Notes under the pieces: model-generated
Told to the model about the DNA's origin: nothing
Database searches by the model: none
The model's input: only the letters and a program-made list of their open reading frames with translations
Assembly: GCF_003003125.1 (NCBI RefSeq)
Contig: NZ_PVTZ01000006.1
Location: 62,001-126,000 of the forward strand
DNA length: 64,000 bases
Reading direction: 5' to 3'
Origin: Laceyella sediminis
GTDB taxonomy: Bacteria > Bacillota > Bacilli > Thermoactinomycetales > Thermoactinomycetaceae
Shown here: positions 25,193 through 34,074 of the stretch, piece after piece
Layout: each line of letters opens with the position of its first letter
Numbering within the stretch: position 1 is the first letter of the stretch
Made by a program: the position numbers and the translations under genes

Positions 25193-25357
25193 ATGCAGGC
25201 GCTTTTCACTTGCCTGATAGGATATGGTACCCTATCTTTATTAGGGCTTGCTTTCTTCCTTGGGGTTTTCGCGATGGCATATCAGACCAACTTTGGAATC
25301 TTTTGTTTACTTGACTTGGGGGTTATTGCTCATGTTACATATGTTGATTGCCGATGA
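25193..25357 (+). CDS. Possible small membrane protein upstream of hssR
   Basis: A 54-codon frame with ATG at 25193 encodes a mostly hydrophobic peptide with one or two membrane segments (LFTCLIGYGTLSLLGLAFF and the following GIFCLLDLGVIAH). A weak GAGAGCGGGTGA site precedes it and the frame overlaps the hssR start by 26 bases. It could be a translated small protein coupled to hssR or a chance frame in the leader. I found nothing to assign it to a family. Confidence 0.3.
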   Translation: MQALFTCLIGYGTLSLLGLAFFLGVFAMAYQTNFGIFCLLDLGVIAHVTYVDCR

Positions 25358-26009
25358 TGACGTGAACATCAGAGAACTGGTACGCTTTCATTTTCAGAAA
25401 GAAGGATTTACCGTGTTTGAAGTGGCAGATGGGGAAGATGCGATGCGAATTCTGGAAGAAGAGCAAATTCATTTGGCTGTGGTGGACATCATGATGCCGC
25501 GCAAAGACGGCTATGCGCTGTGCCAAGACATCCGCGATTTTTATGACATCCCCGTTATCATGCTGACAGCCAAGGATCAGCTACTTGACAAAGAAAAAGG
25601 GTTTCAGTCTGGAACCGATGATTATCTGGTCAAACCGTTTGAACCAAAAGAATTGCTGTTTCGGGCCAAAGCATTATTGCGGCGCTACCGCATGGTCAAT
25701 GCGGATTGCATCCAACTCGGGCAGACAGTGATTGACCGCAAAAGCTATGAAGTGCGGTGCCGCGGACAGACGATTATCCTTCCTTTGAAGGAGTTCGCAT
25801 TGTTGTCCCAACTAGCCAGCTATCCCCATCGCGTTTTCACGCGGGAAGAGCTTATTCATTTGATCTGGGGGCCAGACTTCGAAGGGGACATGCGCACGGT
25901 TGATGTGCATGTGAAAAGGTTAAGGGAACGATTTAAACATAAAACGCATGATTTCACCATCAAAACCGTACGGGGAATCGGATACAAATTGGAGGCCGAC
26001 ACACAGTGA
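25332..26009 (+). CDS. hssR: OmpR-family response regulator, HssR-like (heme sensing)
   Basis: The 225-residue protein has an N-terminal receiver domain (acidic pocket IADDDVN, phosphoacceptor Asp in VVDIMMPRKDG, Lys in DDYLVKPFEPKEL) and a C-terminal winged-helix DNA-binding domain (FTREELIHLIWG, MRTVDVHVKRLRERF, TVRGIGYKLE). Segment-by-segment resemblance to staphylococcal HssR is high. It is followed by the cognate kinase (GTGA overlap) and by an hrtBA-like exporter, the exact set known for heme detoxification in Gram-positive bacteria. The ATG at 25332 follows GGGGG by 9 bases; an ATG three codons on is possible. Confidence 0.88.
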   Translation: MLHMLIADDDVNIRELVRFHFQKEGFTVFEVADGEDAMRILEEEQIHLAVVDIMMPRKDGYALCQDIRDFYDIPVIMLTAKDQLLDKEKGFQSGTDDYLVKPFEPKELLFRAKALLRRYRMVNADCIQLGQTVIDRKSYEVRCRGQTIILPLKEFALLSQLASYPHRVFTREELIHLIWGPDFEGDMRTVDVHVKRLRERFKHKTHDFTIKTVRGIGYKLEADTQ

Positions 26010-27388
26010 AAACACTATACATGAGGTTTGTGGCCACGACCATTTTTATTATGTTACTGAGCGGATTGATCGCTTTTTTATTGAGCAACCTTTATTATCA
26101 AATCAAATTGAAACCTTACAATAACGAAAAAATCACCCGCATGGCCAAAAATGTCACATCGTTTTACCAAGCAAACTCCGAAGTCGACTTGCACCAGTAT
26201 CTGGACAGCGTAGCCGATCTGGGTTATCAAATCGCTTTAACAGACGAACGCAAAAAACTGATAACATTCGGAAGGCCATTCAGCGGCACGACCTTGGCGC
26301 TGGCCGCCATTAACCACGTCTTGCGCGGACAAACATACCACGGCATCGCGCAATACCCCAAACAGATATTTGTGACCGGGTTTTTCGATGACGAATTGAG
26401 CAACACCATCGGCGTTCCCATTGATATCAAAGGGAAGCGCCACGCTCTTTTCATCCGACCCGACATTGAATATTTATTCGGGGAGATGCGGGTATTTTTC
26501 GCCGTGTTGGTCGCACTCACCATCGGCTTGAGTGTGGCTTTTGTGTTTGCTGGTACACATTACATCGTCAAACCGATCAGAATCCTGACTCGCGCCACGA
26601 AAATCGTCGCCCAAGGCAATTACAACCTTTCGTTAAATGTGGACCGCGAAGATGAAATCGGACAGCTGGCAAGGCATTTTACGCACATGGCCCAAAGCTT
26701 GCAACGCCTTGACGAGATGCGGCAGGAGTTTGTTTCCAACGTGTCCCACGAAATTCAATCCCCTCTGGCATCGATCCAAGGCTTTTCCAAAACATTGCAG
26801 TCGGAAGAGATTCCCCCTGCGCAACAAAAACATTATTTGTCTATCATCGAGAAAGAAAGCCATCGTTTGTCTTTGTTGAGCAAACAGCTGCTGACGTTGG
26901 CCTCCTTGGATAAAGAAGCCGGAGCGTTGGAAAAGACAACCTTTGATTTGGCCGACCAGATCAAACAAGTGGTTTTCATGATGGAGTGGCAATGGCGAAA
27001 AAAAGACTTGGCCATTGAGATGGAGTTACCGGAAACCTTCATTCAAGCCGACCCCAAATTGCTACATCAAGTGTGGATCAATTTGCTTACCAACAGCATC
27101 AAGTTCACTGAACGCGGGGGAACCATCACGATCAAAATTGACAAAGCACGTAAAAAAGAAATCGCCGTAATTGTTCAAGACACAGGGATCGGCATCCCGG
27201 AGCAGGATCTCCCGCGAATTTTCGACCGGTTTTACAAAGTAGACAAAGCCCGGGAACGGAATGATCATGGTAGCGGACTGGGACTAGCGATCGTCTATAA
27301 AATCATCGAAGCGCACCAAGGAAACATCGAAGTGGCAAGTCAAGAAAACAAAGGGACGACCTTCACCGTTCGCCTGCCCCAGATGTAA
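26006..27388 (+). CDS. hssS: Sensor histidine kinase, HssS-like (heme sensing)
   Basis: The 460-residue kinase has two membrane helices (residues about 10-32 and 165-190) around an extracytoplasmic sensor that contains the HssS-typical YHGIAQYPKQIFVTGFFDDE and IRPDIEYLFGEMR segments. HAMP, HisKA (NVSHEIQSPLASIQGF, phosphorylated His) and HATPase domains (NLLTNSIKFTERGG, DTGIGIPEQDLPRIFDRFYK, GSGLGLAI) follow. HssS activates HssR on heme exposure in Staphylococcus. The GTG start at 26006 overlaps the hssR stop, so both are co-translated. Confidence 0.88.
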   Translation: MKTLYMRFVATTIFIMLLSGLIAFLLSNLYYQIKLKPYNNEKITRMAKNVTSFYQANSEVDLHQYLDSVADLGYQIALTDERKKLITFGRPFSGTTLALAAINHVLRGQTYHGIAQYPKQIFVTGFFDDELSNTIGVPIDIKGKRHALFIRPDIEYLFGEMRVFFAVLVALTIGLSVAFVFAGTHYIVKPIRILTRATKIVAQGNYNLSLNVDREDEIGQLARHFTHMAQSLQRLDEMRQEFVSNVSHEIQSPLASIQGFSKTLQSEEIPPAQQKHYLSIIEKESHRLSLLSKQLLTLASLDKEAGALEKTTFDLADQIKQVVFMMEWQWRKKDLAIEMELPETFIQADPKLLHQVWINLLTNSIKFTERGGTITIKIDKARKKEIAVIVQDTGIGIPEQDLPRIFDRFYKVDKARERNDHGSGLGLAIVYKIIEAHQGNIEVASQENKGTTFTVRLPQM

Positions 27389-27394
27389 CTTTCC

Positions 27395-27427
27395 ATTCAT
27401 TTGCCGTTCATATTTGCTTTCTATAAT
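27395..27427 (+). promoter_or_regulatory. Candidate HssR direct repeat and -10 box of the hrtBA promoter
   Basis: ATTCATTTG (27395-27403) and GTTCATATT (27406-27414) form an imperfect direct repeat with 11-base periodicity. This closely matches the staphylococcal HssR site GTTCATATT-N2-GTTCATATT. A TATAAT box follows at 27422-27427, with no good -35 box, as expected for an activated promoter. It sits in the 72-base gap between hssS and hrtB. Confidence 0.7.
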
Positions 27428-27460
27428 GGGGCCAGAACCACAGAAAAGGAGTGAATAAAC

Positions 27461-28564
27461 TTGTTTCTGGCCCTAAGAGAGCTGAAATTTGCCAAGTTGC
27501 GCTATTTCCTGATCGGGTTTATCATGATTCTCATTTCCTGGCTGGTCTTCATTATCTCCGGCCTAGCCAATGGACTGTCCGCCGACAATGCCGCCGCGTT
27601 ATTAAACATGAAGGCGGATCATTTCGTGATCCAGCCCGACTCTGAAAACAAACTAAACCGATCGCAGATCCCTGAGGATAAATGGACGGAAATCAAACAA
27701 ATAACAGCCGGGACAGGAGCAACCCCGTTAGGACAAAAAATGCTGTCCGTCACCAAGGCGGGCACCAAAAACAAAATGGATGTCACCCTTTTCGCTATCG
27801 ACGCGAACCAATTTCTAGCCCCCGTCATTACCGAAGGAAGCCACTTCAACAATACGGACAAAAACCAAGTGGTGGTGGATGCATCCCTTAAGCAAGAAGG
27901 AATTGGATTGGGGGATTGGCTCCAAGATCCCGAAACAAATCAAAAATGGAAAGTGGTTGGATTTACGGAAGGTCACACCTTCAGCCATTCACCAGTAGTG
28001 TTTATGAATTTAAAAGATTGGGACGATCTAATCCGCGCCAATCCGCAACTGAAACAAAGGTATTACAGCGCAATTGCATTACAAATGACTCCCTCTCAAG
28101 CTGACGAGCTGAAACGGGATGTGAGTGAGATCGATGTGATCACCAAAGAGGACGCGTTGCAGAATCTTCCCGGATATAAAGAAGAGCAAGGATCACTCTC
28201 CATGATGATTGTCTTTCTTTTTGTGATCGCTTCATTTGTACAAGCCGTGTTTTTCTATGTGATCACTCTGCAAAAAACCAATCAATTCGGCGTGTTAAAA
28301 GCGCTTGGCGCCAACACATCCGATCTGGCGCGCAGCCTGATGGGGCAAGTGATTTTGCTCACCGTCACAGCGATCTTAATTAGTGTCGGATTCACATACG
28401 GAGTAGAATCGATCCTGCCGGAAAGCGTGCCTTTCAGATTGGACGTAGAAACATTTTTCCTCTTTTCCGGATTGCTGTTGGTTGTGTCCGTATTGGGGTC
28501 ATTGTTATCTTTGCGCCGCATCGCCAACGTGGATGCGATTGAAGCAATCGGGAGGGCAGAATAA
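27461..28564 (+). CDS. hrtB: Heme ABC exporter permease, HrtB-like
   Basis: The 367-residue permease belongs to the FtsX/MacB-type ABC family: one N-terminal helix (RYFLIGFIMILISWLVFIISG), a large extracytoplasmic domain of about 200 residues, and three C-terminal helices ending in SLLSLRRIANVDAIEAIG. It aligns along its length with staphylococcal HrtB. The start codon is the TTG at 27461, with AAAGGAG 9 bases upstream. With HrtA it would expel excess heme from the membrane. Confidence 0.88.
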   Translation: MFLALRELKFAKLRYFLIGFIMILISWLVFIISGLANGLSADNAAALLNMKADHFVIQPDSENKLNRSQIPEDKWTEIKQITAGTGATPLGQKMLSVTKAGTKNKMDVTLFAIDANQFLAPVITEGSHFNNTDKNQVVVDASLKQEGIGLGDWLQDPETNQKWKVVGFTEGHTFSHSPVVFMNLKDWDDLIRANPQLKQRYYSAIALQMTPSQADELKRDVSEIDVITKEDALQNLPGYKEEQGSLSMMIVFLFVIASFVQAVFFYVITLQKTNQFGVLKALGANTSDLARSLMGQVILLTVTAILISVGFTYGVESILPESVPFRLDVETFFLFSGLLLVVSVLGSLLSLRRIANVDAIEAIGRAE

Positions 28565-29284
28565 ATGAAAACAAAACTAGCGTTTGAAGATGTAAGCAAA
28601 CGATATGGCACAGGAGACAACGCCGTAAAAGCGCTGGATCATGTCTCTTTTCATGTAAACGAAGGCGAATTTGTCGCTATCGTCGGCCCATCTGGTTCAG
28701 GAAAAAGCACCCTGTTGTCGATCGCTGGGGTGTTGCTGTCCCCATCCGCAGGTCGCCTCATCCTTGACGGCCAAGATATCACTAACCTTTCCGCCAAGGA
28801 AATGACCAAGATCCGGTTGGACAAAATCGGTTTTGTCTTTCAAACATCCAACCTCGTTCCTTTCTTGACGGTGCGAGACCAGTTGTTGTTAGTCGCTGAG
28901 ATCGCCAAAAAACGCGGCATAGAGGCGGAACAAAAAGCCGATGAATTGTTGGCGCACTTGGGACTCGCTCATCGTCGCAACCATTATCCCGAGCATCTGT
29001 CGGGCGGAGAACGACAAAGGGTGGCCATCGCGCGCGCGTGGATGAACAGCCCTGAATTGATCCTAGCCGACGAGCCCACAGCCAGCCTCGACTCCAAACG
29101 GGGCAGGCAGGTGGTGGAGATGTTAGCGGATGAGGTTAAATCCAGGAGAAAAGCGGCGATCATGGTTACACATGATGAACGAGTGCTAGATCTGTGTGAT
29201 CGGGTTTTGACAATCAAAGACGGCAAGCTGATTGCAACCGCCGGGATGAAAGCCGCCTCGCAACCGCTACACAGCCACCACTAA
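28565..29284 (+). CDS. hrtA: Heme ABC exporter ATPase, HrtA-like
   Basis: The 239-residue ABC ATPase shows Walker A GPSGSGKST (near residue 42), Q-loop VFQTSNLVPF, signature LSGGERQR, Walker B LILADEPT and the H-loop VTHDER. It belongs to the LolD/MacB subgroup that pairs with FtsX-like permeases. It starts directly after the hrtB stop. The last residues (QPLHSHH) are His-rich. The HssRS neighbours make heme export the best-supported role; a lipid- or peptide-type substrate cannot be excluded by sequence alone. Confidence 0.9.
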   Translation: MKTKLAFEDVSKRYGTGDNAVKALDHVSFHVNEGEFVAIVGPSGSGKSTLLSIAGVLLSPSAGRLILDGQDITNLSAKEMTKIRLDKIGFVFQTSNLVPFLTVRDQLLLVAEIAKKRGIEAEQKADELLAHLGLAHRRNHYPEHLSGGERQRVAIARAWMNSPELILADEPTASLDSKRGRQVVEMLADEVKSRRKAAIMVTHDERVLDLCDRVLTIKDGKLIATAGMKAASQPLHSHH

Positions 29285-29301
29285 CCTACCGGTAACACAA
29301 A

Positions 29302-29331
29302 ACCCGATTTCCCGTATCAGGGAAATCGGGT
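29302..29331. terminator. Hairpin terminator between hrtA and the HXXEE gene
   Basis: ACCCGATTTCCC pairs perfectly with GGGAAATCGGGT around a 6-base loop. On the minus strand it is followed by TTTT, so it works best for the HXXEE gene, with weaker action after hrtA. Confidence 0.7.
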
Positions 29332-29370
29332 GTCTCTGCCATGCAAACGGCACCGCTAAGAGGCGGCCGA

Positions 29371-29892
29371 TCAGCAGGAACGAGATGAATTCCTCCGTTT
29401 GATGGTGGGCAATTGTTTGCCGATGAAAAAAAGGAGCGGGATAGATAAGGCAATCCCTGCCACGGTAAACGGTGCAAAGATCAGAAAGGTCTTACCCGTG
29501 ATCCATTGATCGTGGAAAGCGAGATACAACAGCAATGAATTGATCGGCAAATTGCAGGCCACTGCCGTCCAGACCCCAGGGCAAGGCCGGCACAGGGCAA
29601 TGGTTGCCGCCACGTGGGGGAGAAACACATTTAAGAGCATGGCCAATATATATCCACAATTCAGATAAGACCACACACTTTCCGGTCCGTTTGACCAGCT
29701 TAGATAGGTTAATCCATAGGCAAGAACGGTCAAAACCAAGACGGCAAACCGGAATTCTCGCTTCCCCACTTTGGCATGCCACTTTCCCGCTGTTTGCGAC
29801 CATGCAGGCAACCAAATCGCCTCTTCCAGATTATGCAACGTGACAACAATGGGAAACAGCCATTGAAAATAAAGAAAAGACAGATCAAACAC
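29371..29892 (-). CDS. HXXEE domain membrane protein
   Basis: The 173-residue protein has four to five membrane helices and the family motif HNLEE (residues about 20-24) at the end of the first helix, followed by a conserved Trp (IWLPAW). The function of HXXEE proteins is unknown; the clustered His and Glu suggest metal binding or a membrane-embedded enzyme. The start is the GTG at 29892 behind AAGGAGA. It is transcribed alone, converging on hrtA. Confidence 0.85.
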   Translation of the reverse strand: MFDLSFLYFQWLFPIVVTLHNLEEAIWLPAWSQTAGKWHAKVGKREFRFAVLVLTVLAYGLTYLSWSNGPESVWSYLNCGYILAMLLNVFLPHVAATIALCRPCPGVWTAVACNLPINSLLLYLAFHDQWITGKTFLIFAPFTVAGIALSIPLLFFIGKQLPTIKRRNSSRSC

Positions 29893-30088
29893 GGGCGCAT
29901 CTCTCCTTATGCCAGCGCTGCGCAGTCAAATGATGCCCGTTCGACCATGTTGTCTTCCGTCGCCGAACCGGCCATTGTCACCTTTGATCATACTCCTTCA
30001 TCCAGCTGAGTACAAGGTCAAAATGCAGCTGTGAGGACTAACCCGTCTATCTTTCACATATACTGTGGTCGATGGGGAGGTGGAACCG

Positions 30089-30442
30089 TTGCAGGAAAAG
30101 AAACATCCATCATGGAGGCAAATCACCATCGGCACGTTGGCTGGCATCAATCTGATGATGCTTGCACTAATCGCCGGGAAAGAAAGCATCACCATTGAAG
30201 AATCCGTCCCTTCACTAGCTAAAACCCCCGAGCACACTGCGGAGCGGGTCGAGTACGGGATGGAATGGGTCAAGACGACTACGGTTCCAGCACATGATCC
30301 ACCCGCCATGTCAAAAGGCGCGGGCCATTGGGTCGTGGAACAGTACCGCGAAATGGAATACCATTATGATATGAACGGCCGTCTGCTTTTTAAACGGCCC
30401 ACCAACCAATCCTCCTATATGCGTTATTTCAAACCGCAATAA
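30089..30442 (+). CDS. Small membrane-anchored hypothetical protein
   Basis: About 117 residues from the TTG at 30089, chosen because GGGGAGG is 8 bases upstream. The N-terminus is basic (EKKHPSWRQ) and is followed by one hydrophobic helix (ITIGTLAGINLMMLALIAG), then a charged soluble domain ending in YMRYFKPQ. This predicts a single-pass anchored protein with the C-terminal domain outside. I recognise no family. A strong shared terminator follows. Confidence 0.65.
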   Translation: MQEKKHPSWRQITIGTLAGINLMMLALIAGKESITIEESVPSLAKTPEHTAERVEYGMEWVKTTTVPAHDPPAMSKGAGHWVVEQYREMEYHYDMNGRLLFKRPTNQSSYMRYFKPQ

Positions 30443-30443
30443 C

Positions 30444-30478
30444 AAAGCCACTTCATCCGGCGATGAAGTGGCTTTTTC
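30444..30478. terminator. Bidirectional terminator between converging genes
   Basis: AAAGCCACTTCATC pairs perfectly with GATGAAGTGGCTTT around a 4-base loop. It ends 2 bases before the stop of the TPR gene. Confidence 0.9.
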
Positions 30479-30479
30479 T

Positions 30480-31850
30480 TTATGTGACAATCTCACTCCA
30501 GCACGTGCGAGTGCTGTCAGGGCATCCTTTCATCAAGTGGCACACGCCTTCAAAGAAGAGCGGATCTTTCCAACCCTTGGCCAGCTGGCGCGCTTCTTTG
30601 AAATGGCGCATCGCTTCATCCACGCGTTTCTGCTCCAGCTGGATACGCCCCCGCTGATAATGGCCCAACGCTCTTAAAGCGGGAAGGTCTTGCTGGATCA
30701 ATCGCTCCGCCAACCGATTGGCCTCAAGGTAATTCCCCTGATGCGAAGAAAGATGTGAGCGCATGGCTAACCACATCGGCTGCTCGCTCTGTTCCAGGGG
30801 CAACCGCGCCAGCGTCCGTTCCGCTTTGGCGGCCTGGCCGGTAGCCATTTCCATCCACACATACGCAAATAACAACGATTGATTGTCCCGAAACAAAGTT
30901 AACCCTTTTTTGAGCCACAAGATCGCTTCTTCGGTCCGCCCCAACGCCCACAGATTCCAAGCCACGCCGTGATAAGCTCCTGCATGCTTTAGGTCCACCC
31001 CAAGCAAGCGCTGATACCACGCCAAAGCTTGTTCATGATCTCCCATCTCTTCATAATCATGGGCAATCGATTCCAAAATGCGGGGATGATTGGTTTTTTC
31101 ATATGAAGCCAGCCGCCAAAAAGAGACACTGCTCCATTCTTGACAGTGCCGATAGCAATGGGATAGATAATACATTGCTTCCCAATCGTCTTCATTGATG
31201 GACAAAGCGTGATAAAAATACGGAACCGCTTCATGATACTCTCCCAATCGATAATGGCATGCCCCCAGATTAAACCACGCATCCGCATGGTCGGGCAAGA
31301 GTGACGTAACCTTAGAAAACTGTTTGATCGCTTTGCGGTCATCCCCCCGCTTAACGGCGATGCAACCCAGCATTTGATGGGCGAAACCCACAAAAGAATC
31401 ATGTGCTTCCGTATTGGCTACGATTTGAAAATGGCGTTCGGCTTCATGCCATTGCCCTTCGTGAAACAGGCTCAAACCCAGATAAATCCGTCCGAGCAGA
31501 AAGTCGGGCTCCTGCTCGACCACTTGCTGAAACAACTGGTTGGCTTCCTTAAACATCGTCAGCCCGTAGTAACCTTGCCCCTGCCGAAATGAACGCACCG
31601 CCGATTCATGCAACCACACCTCTTCTTCGATCTCTTTATCTCCACCGTCCAAATCCGGATACTTCTCCATCAATTTGGTCACTTGTTCCATGACTGCGGC
31701 CCAGGACTCCAGCATCTGATCGCATGATTTTTTAATTTCACAAAACCGGTTGCGCCATTTGCTTTTTTCCGCAACCGGACTTTTGGGATACTGCGTCTCT
31801 ATTTCATCCAATGCCTGTTCGACCAATTGTAGCCATTGCTGATAATACAT
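30480..31850 (-). CDS. TPR-repeat protein
   Basis: The 456-residue soluble protein consists, after an N-terminal helical region of about 80 residues, of some ten tetratricopeptide repeats (for example HADAWFNLGACHYRLGEYHEAVPYFYHAL and its neighbours). Such scaffolds bind protein partners. In Bacillus subtilis a TPR protein of similar size (YpiA) lies next to aroA and ypiB; here that position is occupied by other genes, so this could be its relocated counterpart, but similarity to YpiA itself cannot be shown here. The ATG at 31850 is preceded by GAGGGGG; an upstream frame lacks a site. Confidence 0.8.
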   Translation of the reverse strand: MYYQQWLQLVEQALDEIETQYPKSPVAEKSKWRNRFCEIKKSCDQMLESWAAVMEQVTKLMEKYPDLDGGDKEIEEEVWLHESAVRSFRQGQGYYGLTMFKEANQLFQQVVEQEPDFLLGRIYLGLSLFHEGQWHEAERHFQIVANTEAHDSFVGFAHQMLGCIAVKRGDDRKAIKQFSKVTSLLPDHADAWFNLGACHYRLGEYHEAVPYFYHALSINEDDWEAMYYLSHCYRHCQEWSSVSFWRLASYEKTNHPRILESIAHDYEEMGDHEQALAWYQRLLGVDLKHAGAYHGVAWNLWALGRTEEAILWLKKGLTLFRDNQSLLFAYVWMEMATGQAAKAERTLARLPLEQSEQPMWLAMRSHLSSHQGNYLEANRLAERLIQQDLPALRALGHYQRGRIQLEQKRVDEAMRHFKEARQLAKGWKDPLFFEGVCHLMKGCPDSTRTCWSEIVT

Positions 31851-31927
31851 CCCGCTTCCCCCTCGTTTGTCCGACATTGCATGTGGTAAGTATGCCCAAA
31901 TGGAGGGGATGCCATGTACAACGACAA

Positions 31928-31955
31928 CGCCCCCCCATGATGACATGGAGGGGCG
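31928..31955 (-). terminator. Hairpin at the end of panBCD
   Basis: CGCCCCTCCATG pairs with CATGGGGGGGCG on the minus strand just after the panD stop. The following T content is low (TTGTCGTTG), so it is either a weak terminator or a 3' stabilising hairpin. Confidence 0.5.
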
Positions 31956-31964
31956 AAAAGTGCG

Positions 31965-32351
31965 TCACACCAGCACAGTGCCGTGTACTTCTTCTCCCAG
32001 CATTTCTACAATATTATTTTCTTCGTCCAGCACGGCGACAACCGGTTTATGCGACCGGGCCGCCTGGTCTTCCATCATCGCATAGGAAATGATGATAACG
32101 CGGTCACCCGGTTGCACCAAACGAGCAGCGGCTCCATTCAGGCAAATGACTTTGCTACCCCGTTCACCGGGAATCACATACGTTTCAAGCCGGGCACCAT
32201 TGTTGTTGTTGACGATTTGCACTTTTTCATTCGGCAAGATGTCCACTTTATCCAAGATGTCTTGATCAATGGTGATGCTACCCACATAGTTCAAATTGGC
32301 TTCCGTCACCGTCGCGCGGTGGATTTTGGCCTTCATCATTGTTCGGAACAT
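31965..32351 (-). CDS. panD: Aspartate 1-decarboxylase (PanD)
   Basis: PanD makes beta-alanine from aspartate for pantothenate synthesis. The 128-residue pro-enzyme contains the self-cleavage site YVGS, with Gly24-Ser25 giving the pyruvoyl group, and the [20 protein letters not shown] opening. Other conserved parts are [17 protein letters not shown] and DRVIIISYA. It is the last gene of panBCD; its start overlaps the end of panC by 16 bases. Confidence 0.97.
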   Translation of the reverse strand: MFRTMMKAKIHRATVTEANLNYVGSITIDQDILDKVDILPNEKVQIVNNNNGARLETYVIPGERGSKVICLNGAAARLVQPGDRVIIISYAMMEDQAARSHKPVVAVLDEENNIVEMLGEEVHGTVLV

Positions 32352-33211
32352 GACTTTTCCCCTCTCCCGTCAAGCAGTACGTTATCGATTAGACGCGTTT
32401 TCCCGAAGCGCACAGCAACAGCGACGATCAAACGTTGCTCCTTCCATGCGGCGCTGGGCTTTTCCAACCGCGGATAGGTTAACACTTCCGCGTAGTCGAT
32501 ATCGGCCAACGGCGCTGTCTGAATCCGTTCACGCACAAATTGAGCCAACTCGTCGGCGCTAGTAAAATGCCCTTGCGTCCATTTCTGCTCCACTTCCCGC
32601 AAAGTCCGATTAATGACGAGCGCCTGCTCCCTTTCCTCTGGAGACAAATAAACATTGCGGGAACTGAGCGCCAACCCATCTGGTTCACGCACCGTCGGAC
32701 ATGGGACAATCGTCACTGGGAAATGCAGATCATGCACCATCTGCTCGATCACCGCCACTTGTTGGGCGTCTTTCATGCCAAAATAGGCACGATCCGGGGC
32801 CACGATATGAAACAGCTTGGTCACAACTGTGGCCACGCCCGCAAAATGGCCTGGCCGGGAAGCGCCGCACAAGCGCTCCGTCACTTTCTCCACATGCACC
32901 TGGGTCAATGGTTCTGTGGGATACATCTCACTGACAGAAGGGTGAAACAGAAAGTCCACCCCGGCCGCCTCGGCAAGCGCCTGATCCCGCTTTAAATCGC
33001 GCGGGTAGCGATCCAAGTCCTCACCGGGACCGAATTGCAATGGATTCACGAAAATGGACATCACCACGGTGTCACATTCTTGTTTGGCCCGTTCGACCAA
33101 ACTCAGATGCCCCTGATGGAGATAGCCCATCGTCGGCACAAAGCCAATGGTCCCTTGACGACGCGATTTCAACGCAGTTCTCAATTCGTGGATGGTTTCA
33201 ATCGTTTTCAT
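32336..33211 (-). CDS. panC: Pantothenate synthetase (PanC)
   Basis: PanC condenses pantoate with beta-alanine using ATP. The 291 residues show [14 protein letters not shown] (the HxGH nucleotidylyl-transferase motif), [28 protein letters not shown] and the ALSSRN loop corresponding to KMSKS. The ATG overlaps the panB stop (ATGA). Length is normal. Confidence 0.97.
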   Translation of the reverse strand: MKTIETIHELRTALKSRRQGTIGFVPTMGYLHQGHLSLVERAKQECDTVVMSIFVNPLQFGPGEDLDRYPRDLKRDQALAEAAGVDFLFHPSVSEMYPTEPLTQVHVEKVTERLCGASRPGHFAGVATVVTKLFHIVAPDRAYFGMKDAQQVAVIEQMVHDLHFPVTIVPCPTVREPDGLALSSRNVYLSPEEREQALVINRTLREVEQKWTQGHFTSADELAQFVRERIQTAPLADIDYAEVLTYPRLEKPSAAWKEQRLIVAVAVRFGKTRLIDNVLLDGRGEKSCSEQ

Positions 33212-34074
33212 GCGGTTGCTCCTTCTTTCGCTCCATACAATTGCTCCGCTGTTTCGCCAGCCAAGTGCGTCACATGCTCCTCTTGCGGGAACTGGCGATT
33301 TTTCACTTCTTGCACATACTCTGCTATCCCCTCAGTCATCAAGCGGCCCGCTTGGCGATACACTTTGACAAATGAGGGATGCCACTCACCGCCGAGTGCA
33401 AGCACATCATGATAAACCAACACTTGCCCATCGCAATGGCGTCCAGCGCCAATGCCAATCGTGGGCACCCGCAACTTCTCACTGATCAGGCGGGCCAACT
33501 CTTCAGGGACGCACTCCAGCACCAATGCGCAAATGCCGGCTTGTTCCAGAAGTTGCGCTTCTTCAATCAGCTGCTCAGCCGCCGCCAACTCTTTGCCTTG
33601 GATGACGTAACCGCCCAATTGGTTAACTGACTGCGGAGTCAAACCAAGGTGCCCCACCACAGGGATACCGGCTTGGGTCAAAGCCCGGACATTCTCTATA
33701 ATCTCCCGACCACCTTCCAGCTTCACTCCGTAGGCCCCGCCCTCTTGCATGAGACGCGCAGCAGCTTTCAACACTTCATCACGCGACAGGTGCGCCACCA
33801 TAAATGGCAAATCGGCAATCACCATCGCCCTGTTAGCACCGCGAGTAACCGCTTTCGTATGGTGCAACATGTCTTCCAGCGTTACCGGGATGGTGGAATC
33901 ATAGCCCAGCACAACCATGCCGAGCGAATCGCCAACCAAAATCATGTCCGCTCCGGCCGCCTCAGCCATCTTTGCTGCTGGATAATCATAAGCCGTGATC
34001 ATGGCGATCGGTTCATTTGCTTGTTTCATCTTGATTAGTGTTCGGGTTGTCACACGTTTTTTAGCTGTGCTCAC
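33208..34074 (-). CDS. panB: 3-methyl-2-oxobutanoate hydroxymethyltransferase (PanB)
   Basis: PanB makes ketopantoate from alpha-ketoisovalerate and methylene-tetrahydrofolate. The 288-residue enzyme carries GDSLGMVVLGYDSTIPVTLEDMLHH (Mg2+ and substrate binding), the ADLPF segment, GHLGLTPQSVNQLGGY and the catalytic Glu in ALVLECVP. The start codon is GTG at 34074 with AAGGAGG 7 bases upstream. It is the first gene of panBCD and is preceded by an unexplained leader of about 300 bases. Confidence 0.97.
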   Translation of the reverse strand: MSTAKKRVTTRTLIKMKQANEPIAMITAYDYPAAKMAEAAGADMILVGDSLGMVVLGYDSTIPVTLEDMLHHTKAVTRGANRAMVIADLPFMVAHLSRDEVLKAAARLMQEGGAYGVKLEGGREIIENVRALTQAGIPVVGHLGLTPQSVNQLGGYVIQGKELAAAEQLIEEAQLLEQAGICALVLECVPEELARLISEKLRVPTIGIGAGRHCDGQVLVYHDVLALGGEWHPSFVKVYRQAGRLMTEGIAEYVQEVKNRQFPQEEHVTHLAGETAEQLYGAKEGATA

